From VXNE01 sp965206615 (GTDB lineage Bacteria > Pseudomonadota > Gammaproteobacteria > Pseudomonadales > Azotimanducaceae), in NCBI GenBank assembly GCA_965206615.1, contig OZ242219.1, forward strand, positions 558,001 to 622,000: a stretch of DNA of 64,000 nucleotides, given 5' to 3'. This document shows positions 36,321-43,898 of this stretch, piece by piece (position 1 is the first letter of the stretch; each line of letters begins with the position of its first letter). A program made the translations under genes and the position numbers. Below the pieces are notes generated by a model. It saw only the letters and a program-made list of their open reading frames with translations. It searched no databases and was not told the DNA's origin.

Positions 36321-36779
36321 GATGGCGGGCAGGTTGGCATCGTTGCGCGGGAAGACGCCCTGGGCGAGGCGAAGAGAGAGGGACTGGATCTGGTGCTGAT
36401 CGCCCCCGATGCCGAGCCGCCGGTGGTCAAGGTGATGGATTACGGCAAGCACCTCTTCGACTTGAAGAAGGCCAAGACGGCGCAGAGGAAGAAGCAGAAG
36501 CAGATCCAGGTCAAGGAGATGAAGTTCCGTCCCGGCACCGAGGAGGGCGACTACCAGGTGAAACTGCGCAACCTCGTCCGGTTCCTCGCCGACGGCGACA
36601 AGGCCAAAGTGAGCTTGCGGTTTCGGGGCCGGGAAATGGTCCATCCAGAACTTGGCACGAAGCTGCTGAAGCGCATCGAAAACGACCTCGAGGCCTATGG
36701 TGCGGTGGAGATCGCTCCCAAGTTCGAGGGCCGTCAGATGACGATGGTTCTATCGCCTCGCAACAGGCGGAAGAACTAG
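36297..36779 (+). CDS. infC: Translation initiation factor IF-3, main part
   Basis: IF-3 prevents premature 50S joining and checks start-codon pairing. From GTG 36297 the 160-residue product matches IF-3 from its early strand (VRLVGADGGQVGIV) through the linker (KKAKTAQRKKQKQIQVKE) and the C-terminal domain (RFRGREMVHPELG, FEGRQMTMVLSPR). The first roughly 30 residues are encoded upstream in another frame because of a 20-bp duplication at 36281-36320. Either the gene is translated from this GTG (GAGGT lies 12 bases upstream) as a shortened protein, or the duplication is an assembly error. IF-3 is essential in known bacteria. Confidence 0.85.
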   Translation: MQVRLVGADGGQVGIVAREDALGEAKREGLDLVLIAPDAEPPVVKVMDYGKHLFDLKKAKTAQRKKQKQIQVKEMKFRPGTEEGDYQVKLRNLVRFLADGDKAKVSLRFRGREMVHPELGTKLLKRIENDLEAYGAVEIAPKFEGRQMTMVLSPRNRRKN

Positions 36780-37038
36780 GAGGCCGGCGGCGCCCGCGCA
36801 TTGCCGGTGCGGTGCGCGATCCAGCGAGACAGAGGACGGACCGGTTTCGGTCAGACTGTCGCGACAGGGCGGGGTCGCGACCCGCAGCACTCCGCGGAGG
36901 CTCGGAATGGCTCGGTTGTCAGAGCCGAGCCGTGCCGCGGATCGGTTGATTGACGTTCGAGGGTTGCCTGGCAGGTCCCGCGAACAATACGGACAATCCG
37001 GGATGAGATCCCGGAGAGTACAACAGGAGCAAATTGGG
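36780..37038 (+). promoter_or_regulatory. Structured rpmI-rplT leader
   Basis: This 259-base leader contains no gene. It holds GTCGCGAC-AGGGCGGG-GTCGCGAC near 36857-36880, two direct copies of GGCTCGG (36899-36905 and 36909-36915) that can each pair with CCGAGCC at 36925-36931, and TCCGGGAT-GAG-ATCCCGGA at 36997-37015, just upstream of the rpmI ribosome-binding site. In E. coli the equivalent leader mediates repression by ribosomal protein L20; a similar role here is inferred from position and the competing stems. Confidence 0.45.
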
Positions 37039-37239
37039 ATGCCCAAGCTCAAGACGCACCGCGGCGCGGCCAAGCGCTTCCGGCGTACGTCGGCAGGTTT
37101 CAAGCACCGTCGCGCGTACAAGAACCACATCCTGACCAAGAAGTCGCCGAAGCGGAAACGTCAGTTGCGCGGCTTCGCGGCCGTCTCCCCTGGAGACGCG
37201 GCGGCGGTGAAACGCATGCTGCCCGGTAAGGCGCGCTAG
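37039..37239 (+). CDS. rpmI: 50S ribosomal protein L35
   Basis: The 66-residue basic product (MPKLKTHRGAAKRFRRTSAG, then HILTKKSPKRKRQLRG) is a standard bL35. ATG 37039 is preceded by CAGGAGC. It sits between infC and rplT as in most Gammaproteobacteria. Confidence 0.97.
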   Translation: MPKLKTHRGAAKRFRRTSAGFKHRRAYKNHILTKKSPKRKRQLRGFAAVSPGDAAAVKRMLPGKAR

Positions 37240-37250
37240 GAGTTCAGCTC

Positions 37251-37610
37251 ATGACGAGAGTGAAACGCGGCATCGTCGCCCGGGCGCGCCGCAAGAAGGT
37301 TCTGAAGGCTGCGAAGGGCTACCACGGTCAGCGTAGCCGCAGCTTTCGGGTCGCGAAGCAGGCCGTCATCAAGGCGGGCCAGTACGCCTATCGAGACCGC
37401 CGCCAGAAGAAGCGCCACTTCCGCGCGCTGTGGATCGTGCGGATCAACGCCGAGGCGCGTGAGCATGGTCTGTCCTATAGTCGACTCATCGCGGGCCTCA
37501 AGAAGGCCGAGATCGAGATGGACCGCAGGGTGCTTGCGGATCTCGCACTGCACGAGAAGGAAGCCTTTGGCACGTTGGCGAGCAAGGCCAAGGCCGCCCT
37601 GGCCGCGTAG
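37251..37610 (+). CDS. rplT: 50S ribosomal protein L20
   Basis: L20 binds 23S rRNA early in 50S assembly and, in E. coli, represses its own operon. The 119-residue product has the usual basic N-terminus (MTRVKRGIVARARRKKVLK, then YHGQRSRSFRVAKQAV) and the globular C-terminal domain (RINAEAREHGLSYSRLI). It is 11 bases downstream of rpmI and cotranscribed with it. Confidence 0.97.
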   Translation: MTRVKRGIVARARRKKVLKAAKGYHGQRSRSFRVAKQAVIKAGQYAYRDRRQKKRHFRALWIVRINAEAREHGLSYSRLIAGLKKAEIEMDRRVLADLALHEKEAFGTLASKAKAALAA

Positions 37611-37681
37611 CCAGCCAACTCGAACGCGTCCCCGGCAGGGGATGCGCCCCGACCGGGACGCGCCCTGACTGGGATACGACG

Positions 37682-38695
37682 ATGGATGTCGATGACATCA
37701 GGACCGAGGCGCTGACAGCCGTGGCCGCCGCGGACGGGGCGCGGGCCCTGGACGCGATCCGGGTCCGGTTCCTCGGCCGCCGTGGCGCGCTGACCGCGCT
37801 TCTGAAGTCCGTCGGCAAGCTCGACCCCGAAGAGCGCCCCGCGGCCGGGGCGCGCATCAACGAGACGAAGCGGGCGGTCGCCCTCGCCATCGAGGCGCGG
37901 GACGCGGTGCTCGCGCGGGAACAGTTGGCGCGCGTGCTCGAGGAGGACGCGCTCGACGTCACGTTGCCGGGGCGTCGGCAGACGGCTGGCAGCCTGCATC
38001 CGATCACGCAGACCCTGCGCCGCATCGAGGACATCTTTGTCGGCGCCGGCTACGACGTGGTCACCGGGCCCGAAATCGAAGACGACTACCACAACTTCGA
38101 AGCCCTCAACCTGCCGGCCAACCATCCCGCGCGTGCGATGTGGGATACGTTCTACCTCGAAGACGGCCACGTGCTGCGGACACATACCTCGCCCGTGCAG
38201 GTGCGCGTGATGGAACGCTTGCCACCACCGATCCGCATCATATGTCCCGGGCGCGTCTACCGACGGGATTCCGATCTCACCCACACCCCGATGTTCCACC
38301 AGGTCGAGGGTCTCGTCATCGACGCAGGGATCAGCTTCAGGGACCTGAAGGATGCGGTCGTGGGTTTCGTGCACCGGTTCTACGACCGGGAGATGGACGT
38401 TCGCTTTCGGCCCTCCTACTTCCCTTTCACCGAGCCGTCCGCGGAGGTCGACGCGCAGTGCGTACACTGCGAGGGCTCGGGATGCCGGGTGTGCGGCGAT
38501 TCGGGCTGGCTCGAAGTCATGGGCTGTGGAATGGTGCATCCGAACGTCCTCGCGATGTCCGGTATCGATGCCGAGCGGTACACCGGATTCGCCTTCGGCT
38601 TTGGCGCGGATCGCCTGGCCTCGCTCTATTTCGGGGTGGACGACCTGCGCCTGTTCTTCGACAACGACCAGAGGTTCTTGGCGCAGTTCGGTTGA
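37682..38695 (+). CDS. pheS: Phenylalanyl-tRNA synthetase alpha subunit
   Basis: PheS carries the class II catalytic core that charges tRNA-Phe. The 337-residue product has an N-terminal coiled coil (about 1-90), motif 1 (HPITQTLRRIEDIFVGAGYDVVTGPEIE), motif 2 (ICPGRVYRRDSDLTHTPMFHQVEG) and motif 3 (GFAFGFGADRLASLYFGVDDLR). The FPFTEPSAEVD stretch is present. The start ATG at 37682 follows a 71-base gap after rplT. A dispersed palindrome begins on the base after its stop. Confidence 0.97.
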   Translation: MDVDDIRTEALTAVAAADGARALDAIRVRFLGRRGALTALLKSVGKLDPEERPAAGARINETKRAVALAIEARDAVLAREQLARVLEEDALDVTLPGRRQTAGSLHPITQTLRRIEDIFVGAGYDVVTGPEIEDDYHNFEALNLPANHPARAMWDTFYLEDGHVLRTHTSPVQVRVMERLPPPIRIICPGRVYRRDSDLTHTPMFHQVEGLVIDAGISFRDLKDAVVGFVHRFYDREMDVRFRPSYFPFTEPSAEVDAQCVHCEGSGCRVCGDSGWLEVMGCGMVHPNVLAMSGIDAERYTGFAFGFGADRLASLYFGVDDLRLFFDNDQRFLAQFG

Positions 38696-38721
38696 GGAAG
38701 CTCTGATTTATCGGAGCTTCC
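38696..38721. repeat. Dispersed palindrome, copy 3 (best conserved)
   Basis: GGAAGCTCTGAT-TT-ATCGGAGCTTCC is an almost perfect 12-bp inverted repeat with a two-base loop. It starts immediately after the pheS stop and separates pheS from pheT. There is no T-tract. Confidence 0.7.
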
Positions 38722-38839
38722 TGTGCGGTACAGGGATGTACCGCCATATTCCATAGCGTAAGCCATTGAATATGTGAGAAAAACGAAGCCGCGCTTTTGT
38801 TCAGCGGTTCCTTGGGGCGCCGGAAATGCTGCGGAGAAA

Positions 38840-38875
38840 GCTGGTGAGGATGCTGGTGAGGATGCCGGTGAGGAT
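38840..38875 (+). repeat. Three tandem 12-bp repeats before pheT
   Basis: Units GCTGGTGAGGAT, GCTGGTGAGGAT and GCCGGTGAGGAT lie directly upstream of the pheT start. Each contains GTGAGGA, a Shine-Dalgarno-like sequence; the last one is correctly spaced to serve pheT. Confidence 0.85.
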
Positions 38876-38878
38876 GCC

Positions 38879-41287
38879 GTGAAATTCAGCGAGCGCTGGC
38901 TGCGCGCGTGGGTCGATCCCGGTGTGGACACCCGCACGCTCTGCGAACAGTTGACCAACGCCGGCCTTGAGGTGGATGGCATTGCCCCGGCGTGCCCGGC
39001 GTTCGAGGGTGTGGTCGTGGGAGAGGTGCGGGACGCCACGCCGCATCCGGACGCGCACCACCTCTCGATCTGCACGGTGCTCGACGGCACGGGGGAGCGC
39101 GAAGTGGTCTGCGCCGCCCCGAACGTGCGCGCCGGAATCAGGGCACCGTTCGCGCGCGTGGGCGCAGTGCTGCCGGGGCTTGCGGTCGATGCCCGCGAGC
39201 TGCGCGGCGTCGTGTCGCACGGGATGCTGTGTTCGGCCGCGGAGCTCGGCCTCGGCGACGATGCAAGCGGTCTGCTCGAGTTGCCGGATACGCTCCGTGT
39301 CGGCGAGAACCTGCGTGAGGCCCTGGGTCTCGACGATCGTTGCATCGAAGTGGACCTGACTCCGAATCGCGGCGATTGCCTGTCCCTGCGGGGTATCGCC
39401 CGCGAGGTCGGCGTGCTGAACGACATGGCGGTCCGTGCTCCGGACTGCCCTCCCGTCGCGCCGACCATCGGGGACACGTTCCCGGTCACGGTCGAAGCGG
39501 GCGACGGCTGCCCCCGTTATCTCGGGAGAGTCGTTCGCAACGTGGACGTGCGACGCCCGACCCCGCTGTGGATGGCCGAACGCCTGCGCCGTTCCGGCGT
39601 GCGCTCCATCGACCCGGTGGTCGATGTCACGAACTACGTGCTGCTCGAACTCGGGCAGCCGATGCATGCCTTCGATCTTGACCGGCTCGACGCGCGCATC
39701 GTCGTGCGCTGGGCGCACGCGGACGAAACGCTCACGCTGCTCGACGGACGGGAAGCGAACCTCGATACGGAGACGCTCGTCATCGCGGACGCGCGGGGTC
39801 CCGTCGGCATGGCCGGCGTGATGGGCGGGGCCGAGTCGGCCGTCGGGCCTCACACCCGGAACATCTTCATGGAGTGCGCCTTCTTTTCGCCGCCCGCCAG
39901 CCTCGGGACCGGGCGCCGGTATGGCGTTCAGACCGATGCGTCACAGCGGTACGAACGGGGGGTCGACTACGCGTTGCAGGAAGCCGCCATGGAGCGGGCC
40001 ATCCGGCTTCTGATCGATGTGGCGGGCGGCGACCCCGGGCCGGTCGTGACGACGGAGAGTGCGGCGCACGTGCCGGCGCCGGTCCAGGTGCGGTTGCGGC
40101 AGCGCCGGCTCGACCGTCTGGTGGGCGAGGCGATCCCCGGGGAGGAGGTCGGTCGGATCTTTGAGCGGCTCGAGTTCGCGCCGAACAGGGCGGCCGGGAA
40201 GGACGGTCCCGAGTGGCGGATCACGCCGCCGAGTCATCGCTTCGACATCGCTCTCGAGGAGGATCTCGTCGAAGAGGTTTGTCGGGTGTACGGCTACAAC
40301 CGGATCGGCCGCCGCGAGGACCGCAGGAGTGAGGGCGACGGCCCGCCCGCAGCGTTGCCGTTACGGAGGATTCCCCGTGGCCGGGCGCGCCCCGCCCGCC
40401 TCGCCGACACGCTGGTGGCGGTCGGGTATCGTGAGGCCATCACCTACAGTTTCGTGGAACCGGCCGTGTCGGAACTGCTGGCACCGGGTGCAGCGCCGGT
40501 CCGGATCGCCAACCCGATGTCGCTCGATCAGTCGGTCATGCGCACGAACCTGCTCCCTGGTCTCGTCAACGCGCTACGCGTGAACCTGGCCCGCCAGCAG
40601 TCCCGTGTCCGGCTCTTCGAGATGGGACAGTGTTTTCCGAATGCCCTGGGCGGCGAACCGGAGCGATCGATGGTCCTGCGCATCGGTGGCGTGGCCTGTG
40701 GCACACGCTTGCCGGAGTCGTGGGCCGACCCATCCGAGCCGATGGACTTCCACGACCTGAAGGGCGATGTCGAACAGCTGCTGAAGACAGGCGGACAGCC
40801 GTATCGGGTCGAGCGGGCCGGCGACCCCGTGTTGCATCCGGGACAGTCGGCAACGGTGTTGATCGAGGAGCGCTACGTCGGGCGGTTCGGCCGCCTGCAT
40901 CCGGAGGTGGAGAACGCGCTCGATCTCGATGTCCCCGTCTTCGCGTTCGAATTCGACGCCGAAGCTCTGCTCGTGGAACGGGAACGCCGCCATGGAGGCG
41001 TTGTCCGGTATCCGCACGTGCGCCGCGATCTCGCGGTGGTGGTGGATCGGGCGGTGACCGCGGCGGCGGTGGAGGCCGCGGTGCGGGGCGTGCTCGGGCA
41101 CATCTTGAGCGAGTTCACGCTTTTTGATGTGTATCAGGGAAAAGGCGTTGATTCTAATGAAAAAAGCCTCGGGTTAGGGTTGACCTTGCAGGATCCATCG
41201 CGCACGCTTGCGGAAGAAGACATCAGTCGCTACATAGATACGACGCTGCAATGTCTGAAGATCGATTTCAGCGCTCGCTTGCGCTGA
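38879..41287 (+). CDS. pheT: Phenylalanyl-tRNA synthetase beta subunit
   Basis: PheT provides the editing and tRNA-binding parts of the synthetase. The 802-residue product starts VKFSERWLRAWVDP, the normal N-terminus, and has the EMAP/OB domain (FEGVVVGEVRDATPHPDAHHLSICTV), B3/B4 editing domain, B5 domain and the C-terminal anticodon-binding FDX-ACB domain (YPHVRRDLAVVVD). GTG 38879 is chosen; the in-frame GTG at 38774 would add 35 residues made mostly of AGED repeats from the 12-bp tandem repeat. pheT overlaps the start of ihfA. Confidence 0.95.
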   Translation: MKFSERWLRAWVDPGVDTRTLCEQLTNAGLEVDGIAPACPAFEGVVVGEVRDATPHPDAHHLSICTVLDGTGEREVVCAAPNVRAGIRAPFARVGAVLPGLAVDARELRGVVSHGMLCSAAELGLGDDASGLLELPDTLRVGENLREALGLDDRCIEVDLTPNRGDCLSLRGIAREVGVLNDMAVRAPDCPPVAPTIGDTFPVTVEAGDGCPRYLGRVVRNVDVRRPTPLWMAERLRRSGVRSIDPVVDVTNYVLLELGQPMHAFDLDRLDARIVVRWAHADETLTLLDGREANLDTETLVIADARGPVGMAGVMGGAESAVGPHTRNIFMECAFFSPPASLGTGRRYGVQTDASQRYERGVDYALQEAAMERAIRLLIDVAGGDPGPVVTTESAAHVPAPVQVRLRQRRLDRLVGEAIPGEEVGRIFERLEFAPNRAAGKDGPEWRITPPSHRFDIALEEDLVEEVCRVYGYNRIGRREDRRSEGDGPPAALPLRRIPRGRARPARLADTLVAVGYREAITYSFVEPAVSELLAPGAAPVRIANPMSLDQSVMRTNLLPGLVNALRVNLARQQSRVRLFEMGQCFPNALGGEPERSMVLRIGGVACGTRLPESWADPSEPMDFHDLKGDVEQLLKTGGQPYRVERAGDPVLHPGQSATVLIEERYVGRFGRLHPEVENALDLDVPVFAFEFDAEALLVERERRHGGVVRYPHVRRDLAVVVDRAVTAAAVEAAVRGVLGHILSEFTLFDVYQGKGVDSNEKSLGLGLTLQDPSRTLAEEDISRYIDTTLQCLKIDFSARLR

Positions 41288-41643
41288 CGGTGGCCCGTAG
41301 CGAAGGTGACGCCTCGGGGGCGCCCGAGCTTGCGGCGAGACCCGAGACCCTGACCAAGGCGCGCATGGCGGACTACCTCTTCGAGGAGCTCGGGCTCAAC
41401 AAGCGTGAGGCCAAGGAGATCGTGGAATCCTTCTTCGAGGAGATTCGGGCTTCGCTCGCGCGCAACGAGCAGGTGAAGCTCTCCGGATTCGGCAATTTCG
41501 ATCTGCGCGACAAGCGCGAACGCCCCGGGCGCAACCCGAAGACCGGCGAGGACATTCCCATCACCGCGCGACGCGTGGTGACGTTCCGCCCCGGGCAGAA
41601 GCTGAAGGCGCGAGTGGAAGCCCATGCTGGAGCCCGAGAGTAA
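41251..41643 (+). CDS. ihfA: Integration host factor alpha subunit with N-terminal extension
   Basis: IHF-alpha is a DNA-bending protein that dimerises with IHF-beta. The core from about residue 33 (ETLTKARMADYLFEELGLNKREAKEIVE) to the arm RPGRNPKTGEDIPITARRVVTF is standard and includes the conserved proline that intercalates in the minor groove. The ATG at 41251 overlaps pheT and gives an extension of about 30 residues; the GTG at 41290 would shorten it to about 18. Neither has a clear ribosome-binding site, so translation is probably coupled to pheT. Confidence 0.93.
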   Translation: MSEDRFQRSLALTVARSEGDASGAPELAARPETLTKARMADYLFEELGLNKREAKEIVESFFEEIRASLARNEQVKLSGFGNFDLRDKRERPGRNPKTGEDIPITARRVVTFRPGQKLKARVEAHAGARE

Positions 41644-41977
41644 GGAACTGCCGCCGATCCCGGGGAAGCGGTATTTCACCATTGGTGAGGTCAGTGATCT
41701 GTGCGACGTCAAGCCGCACGTGCTGCGCTATTGGGAAGGCGAGTTCGAGCAACTCCACCCGGACAAGCGTCGGGGCAACCGCCGCTACTACCAGCGCCAG
41801 GACGTCATCGTGATCCGGCAGATCCGCGCGTTGCTCTATGACCAGGGGTTCACGATCGGAGGTGCCCGCCAACGGTTGACCGGCGGCGACGCGAAACAGG
41901 ACCAGACTCGCTCGAGGCTCGTCATTCGCCAGACAATCGCGGAGCTCGAGGAGGTGCTGCGGGTGTTGCGAAGCTGA
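41624..41977 (+). CDS. MerR-family transcriptional regulator
   Basis: The 117-residue product has a MerR winged helix-turn-helix (KRYFTIGEVSDLCDVKPHVLRYWEGEFEQLHP, about 15-46), the second recognition wing (GNRRYYQRQDVIVIRQIR) and a short dimerisation helix. It lacks a long effector domain or conserved cysteines. It overlaps ihfA by 20 bases and follows it in many Gammaproteobacteria, where its target is unknown. It ends the translation operon; a pair of hairpins follows. Confidence 0.92.
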   Translation: MLEPESKELPPIPGKRYFTIGEVSDLCDVKPHVLRYWEGEFEQLHPDKRRGNRRYYQRQDVIVIRQIRALLYDQGFTIGGARQRLTGGDAKQDQTRSRLVIRQTIAELEEVLRVLRS

Positions 41978-42035
41978 GTTGCCGGCGGCGTCGTTGGCGC
42001 TGTTGGGTGTCCCCGGCTTCAGCCCTGGGGAAACC

Positions 42036-42092
42036 TCAAGCCCCTCCCTGGGCTTGATCAGGATCGCAAGACAAAACGCGGTTTTGTCTTGC
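42036..42092. terminator. Double hairpin between convergent genes, likely bidirectional terminator
   Basis: TCAAGCCC-CTCCCT-GGGCTTGA (42036-42057) is followed by GCAAGACAAAAC-GCG-GTTTTGTCTTGC (42066-42092), a perfect 12-bp stem. They lie between the MerR-type gene and the convergent amidohydrolase. The A/T-rich stem base gives short T-runs on both strands. Confidence 0.6.
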
Positions 42093-42132
42093 GCACAAGT
42101 TCAATGGCTTGCGCCAATGAACCTGGCGGAAC

Positions 42133-43590
42133 TCAGCCCCCTGCCGCGAGGTCCGCTTCGCCGAGTAGCGCCTCCACCTGTGCTTCGACCGCCGTACCCT
42201 TGAAAAAGTCCGGGTTGCCGCTCGTCCAGAAGTGGGCCGGGTTCGTGAACGTGAAGGCACGGAAGTCCTCCGGCGTCATCAGTTCGTCCTCGACCAGTTC
42301 GTGGGCTTCTGCGAGGACCTCGGCCATGTCCGGGACGTCGAAATGGCCGATGTCCGAGCTGAACAGCGCGTTGATGCGCGTGCCGAGCGGGTTGACCCGG
42401 TCGTTGAACGCCCAGACGTTCATGCGGTCGTCCGCCTCGCAGCCGAAGTAGAAGTTGCCGAACAGCTTCCTGAAGTCCTCGACGCGTTCGATCCCGCATG
42501 CGGCGAAGTCGTCCAGGTTCGCCTCTCCGCCGGTGTCGACCGCGGTTTCGGGGTCCATGGCGGCGTAGAGCGCCGCCTCGCGATCGACCATCAGCCGCGC
42601 CATGTCCTCCGGTCCGTACTCGCGGGCGAGTTCCATCAGGCCCTCGTGATCCAGGTTGGCGGGGTCGACGGCTGCCAGTGCTTGCGGATTGCGGATGCTC
42701 CAGTGGCCGATGAGGTCCGCGTAGAGCTGGCACGCGTAGCTGACGCCGCCTTCCAGGAAAGCCATGTTGAGCGACGGGAAACGGCGCGACACGCCGCCGA
42801 GGAACATCGCCTTGCAGATCGCCTCCGCCGTCGAGGCAAAGTGCCCGATGTGGTTGTAGGTGAAGTTGGACGGCGACCGGCGCAACGCGTAGCCCCTACC
42901 CGCCGCGTGGAAGGTGGGCGAAACGCCGAGTTCCACGCACTTCTGCCACAGCGGGTCGTAGTCGTAGGCACTGTCGAGGCCCAGCACGTCGTACCAGTAG
43001 CCGAGCTTGGCGGCGCCCTCGTCGCCGTCGGCTGCGGAGGGGGCGGGCCGGGGAACCATGCCGCCGAACAGGGCCGCTTTCAGGCCGAGGGTCCCGGTGA
43101 CGTACTCGAGTTCCTCGATGGCGTCGTCCGGCGTGCCCGTCGGTATCACGGCCACCGGCGTCAGGCGGTCGGAATAGTCCGCGAAATACTCTGCGGCGAA
43201 CGTGTTGAACGCGCGCATGGCCTTGCGCTGCAGCTCGGGGTCGTTGGTGACGGCCGCTGCCCCGGTGGGATACATCACGCAGAAGTCGAGGCCGAATTCG
43301 TCCAGGCGCTCGTAGAGCAGCTTCGGCATCATCGCCGTGGCGCGGTCCCGCGTATTGGCCATGGGAAGTTGCCAGAAGCCGGAGTGCGCCACGCGGTGGT
43401 ACCGACGGCCCTCCGGACCGAGGCGCTGCGCGCGGCCGACGAGTTCGTTGAGGCCGTCGAAGCAGTCGGCGACCTGGCGCCCCGCGATCTTCGCGATGCG
43501 TTCCTTCATCATCGGCCCGAACTCGAGCCAGTGCGCGTCCGAATCGATCACGGGATGCGGCAGTCGTGCGTGAATCTCCTGCGAGCTCAT
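42133..43590 (-). CDS. Amidohydrolase-2 family metal-dependent hydrolase/decarboxylase
   Basis: This 485-residue protein is a full-length member of the TIM-barrel amidohydrolase/ACMSD-like family. The N-terminal D-x-H is in VIDSDAHWLEFG, further candidate metal ligands lie in PTFHAAGRG and YNHIGHFAST, and the C-terminal aspartate is in LFSSDIGHFDVPD. Reactions in this family include hydrolysis of C-N bonds and non-oxidative decarboxylation; the substrate is unknown. It is transcribed away from the TRAP transporter, with a 308-bp gap between. It is a useful comparator for the shortened copy at 417-1118. Confidence 0.88.
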   Translation of the reverse strand: MSSQEIHARLPHPVIDSDAHWLEFGPMMKERIAKIAGRQVADCFDGLNELVGRAQRLGPEGRRYHRVAHSGFWQLPMANTRDRATAMMPKLLYERLDEFGLDFCVMYPTGAAAVTNDPELQRKAMRAFNTFAAEYFADYSDRLTPVAVIPTGTPDDAIEELEYVTGTLGLKAALFGGMVPRPAPSAADGDEGAAKLGYWYDVLGLDSAYDYDPLWQKCVELGVSPTFHAAGRGYALRRSPSNFTYNHIGHFASTAEAICKAMFLGGVSRRFPSLNMAFLEGGVSYACQLYADLIGHWSIRNPQALAAVDPANLDHEGLMELAREYGPEDMARLMVDREAALYAAMDPETAVDTGGEANLDDFAACGIERVEDFRKLFGNFYFGCEADDRMNVWAFNDRVNPLGTRINALFSSDIGHFDVPDMAEVLAEAHELVEDELMTPEDFRAFTFTNPAHFWTSGNPDFFKGTAVEAQVEALLGEADLAAGG

Positions 43591-43898
43591 CTTCCTGACC
43601 TCTTCCCCATTCCAGGCCCGGCCAAGTTATCACGGAACAGGGCGCCGGGCGTCGGCCCGGGGTCTGGCGGAGCGGGAGCGCGGCGGGGCTTCAGGTGTAC
43701 CGGTATGGACGTCCCGCCCGGACGAAAGATGGGGCGCGGCCGAAAGCTGCCAGCACCTCGACGAAGATCATGCCCGGGCCAGGGAAGACGCCTTCCGCCG
43801 TGTTCTGCCGGTCCTGGCAGGCCACGGCAAGGCGGGACGACTTTTCGCCCCAAGGAAGGGAATAATAGGCCGGGATCCGCCGGCACCGGTGTGGGGGC
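43591..43898. other. Divergent intergenic region without a gene
   Basis: This 308-base gap lies between the divergent amidohydrolase and dctP-type genes and must hold both promoters. An AATAAT -10-like hexamer lies at 43861-43866 but has no convincing -35. I see no RNA gene or strong hairpin. Confidence 0.5.

Noticed and set aside
38774..38878. Longer pheT start at GTG 38774
   Set aside because: The added 35 residues are mostly AGED repeats from the 12-bp tandem repeat and precede a fully standard pheT N-terminus.
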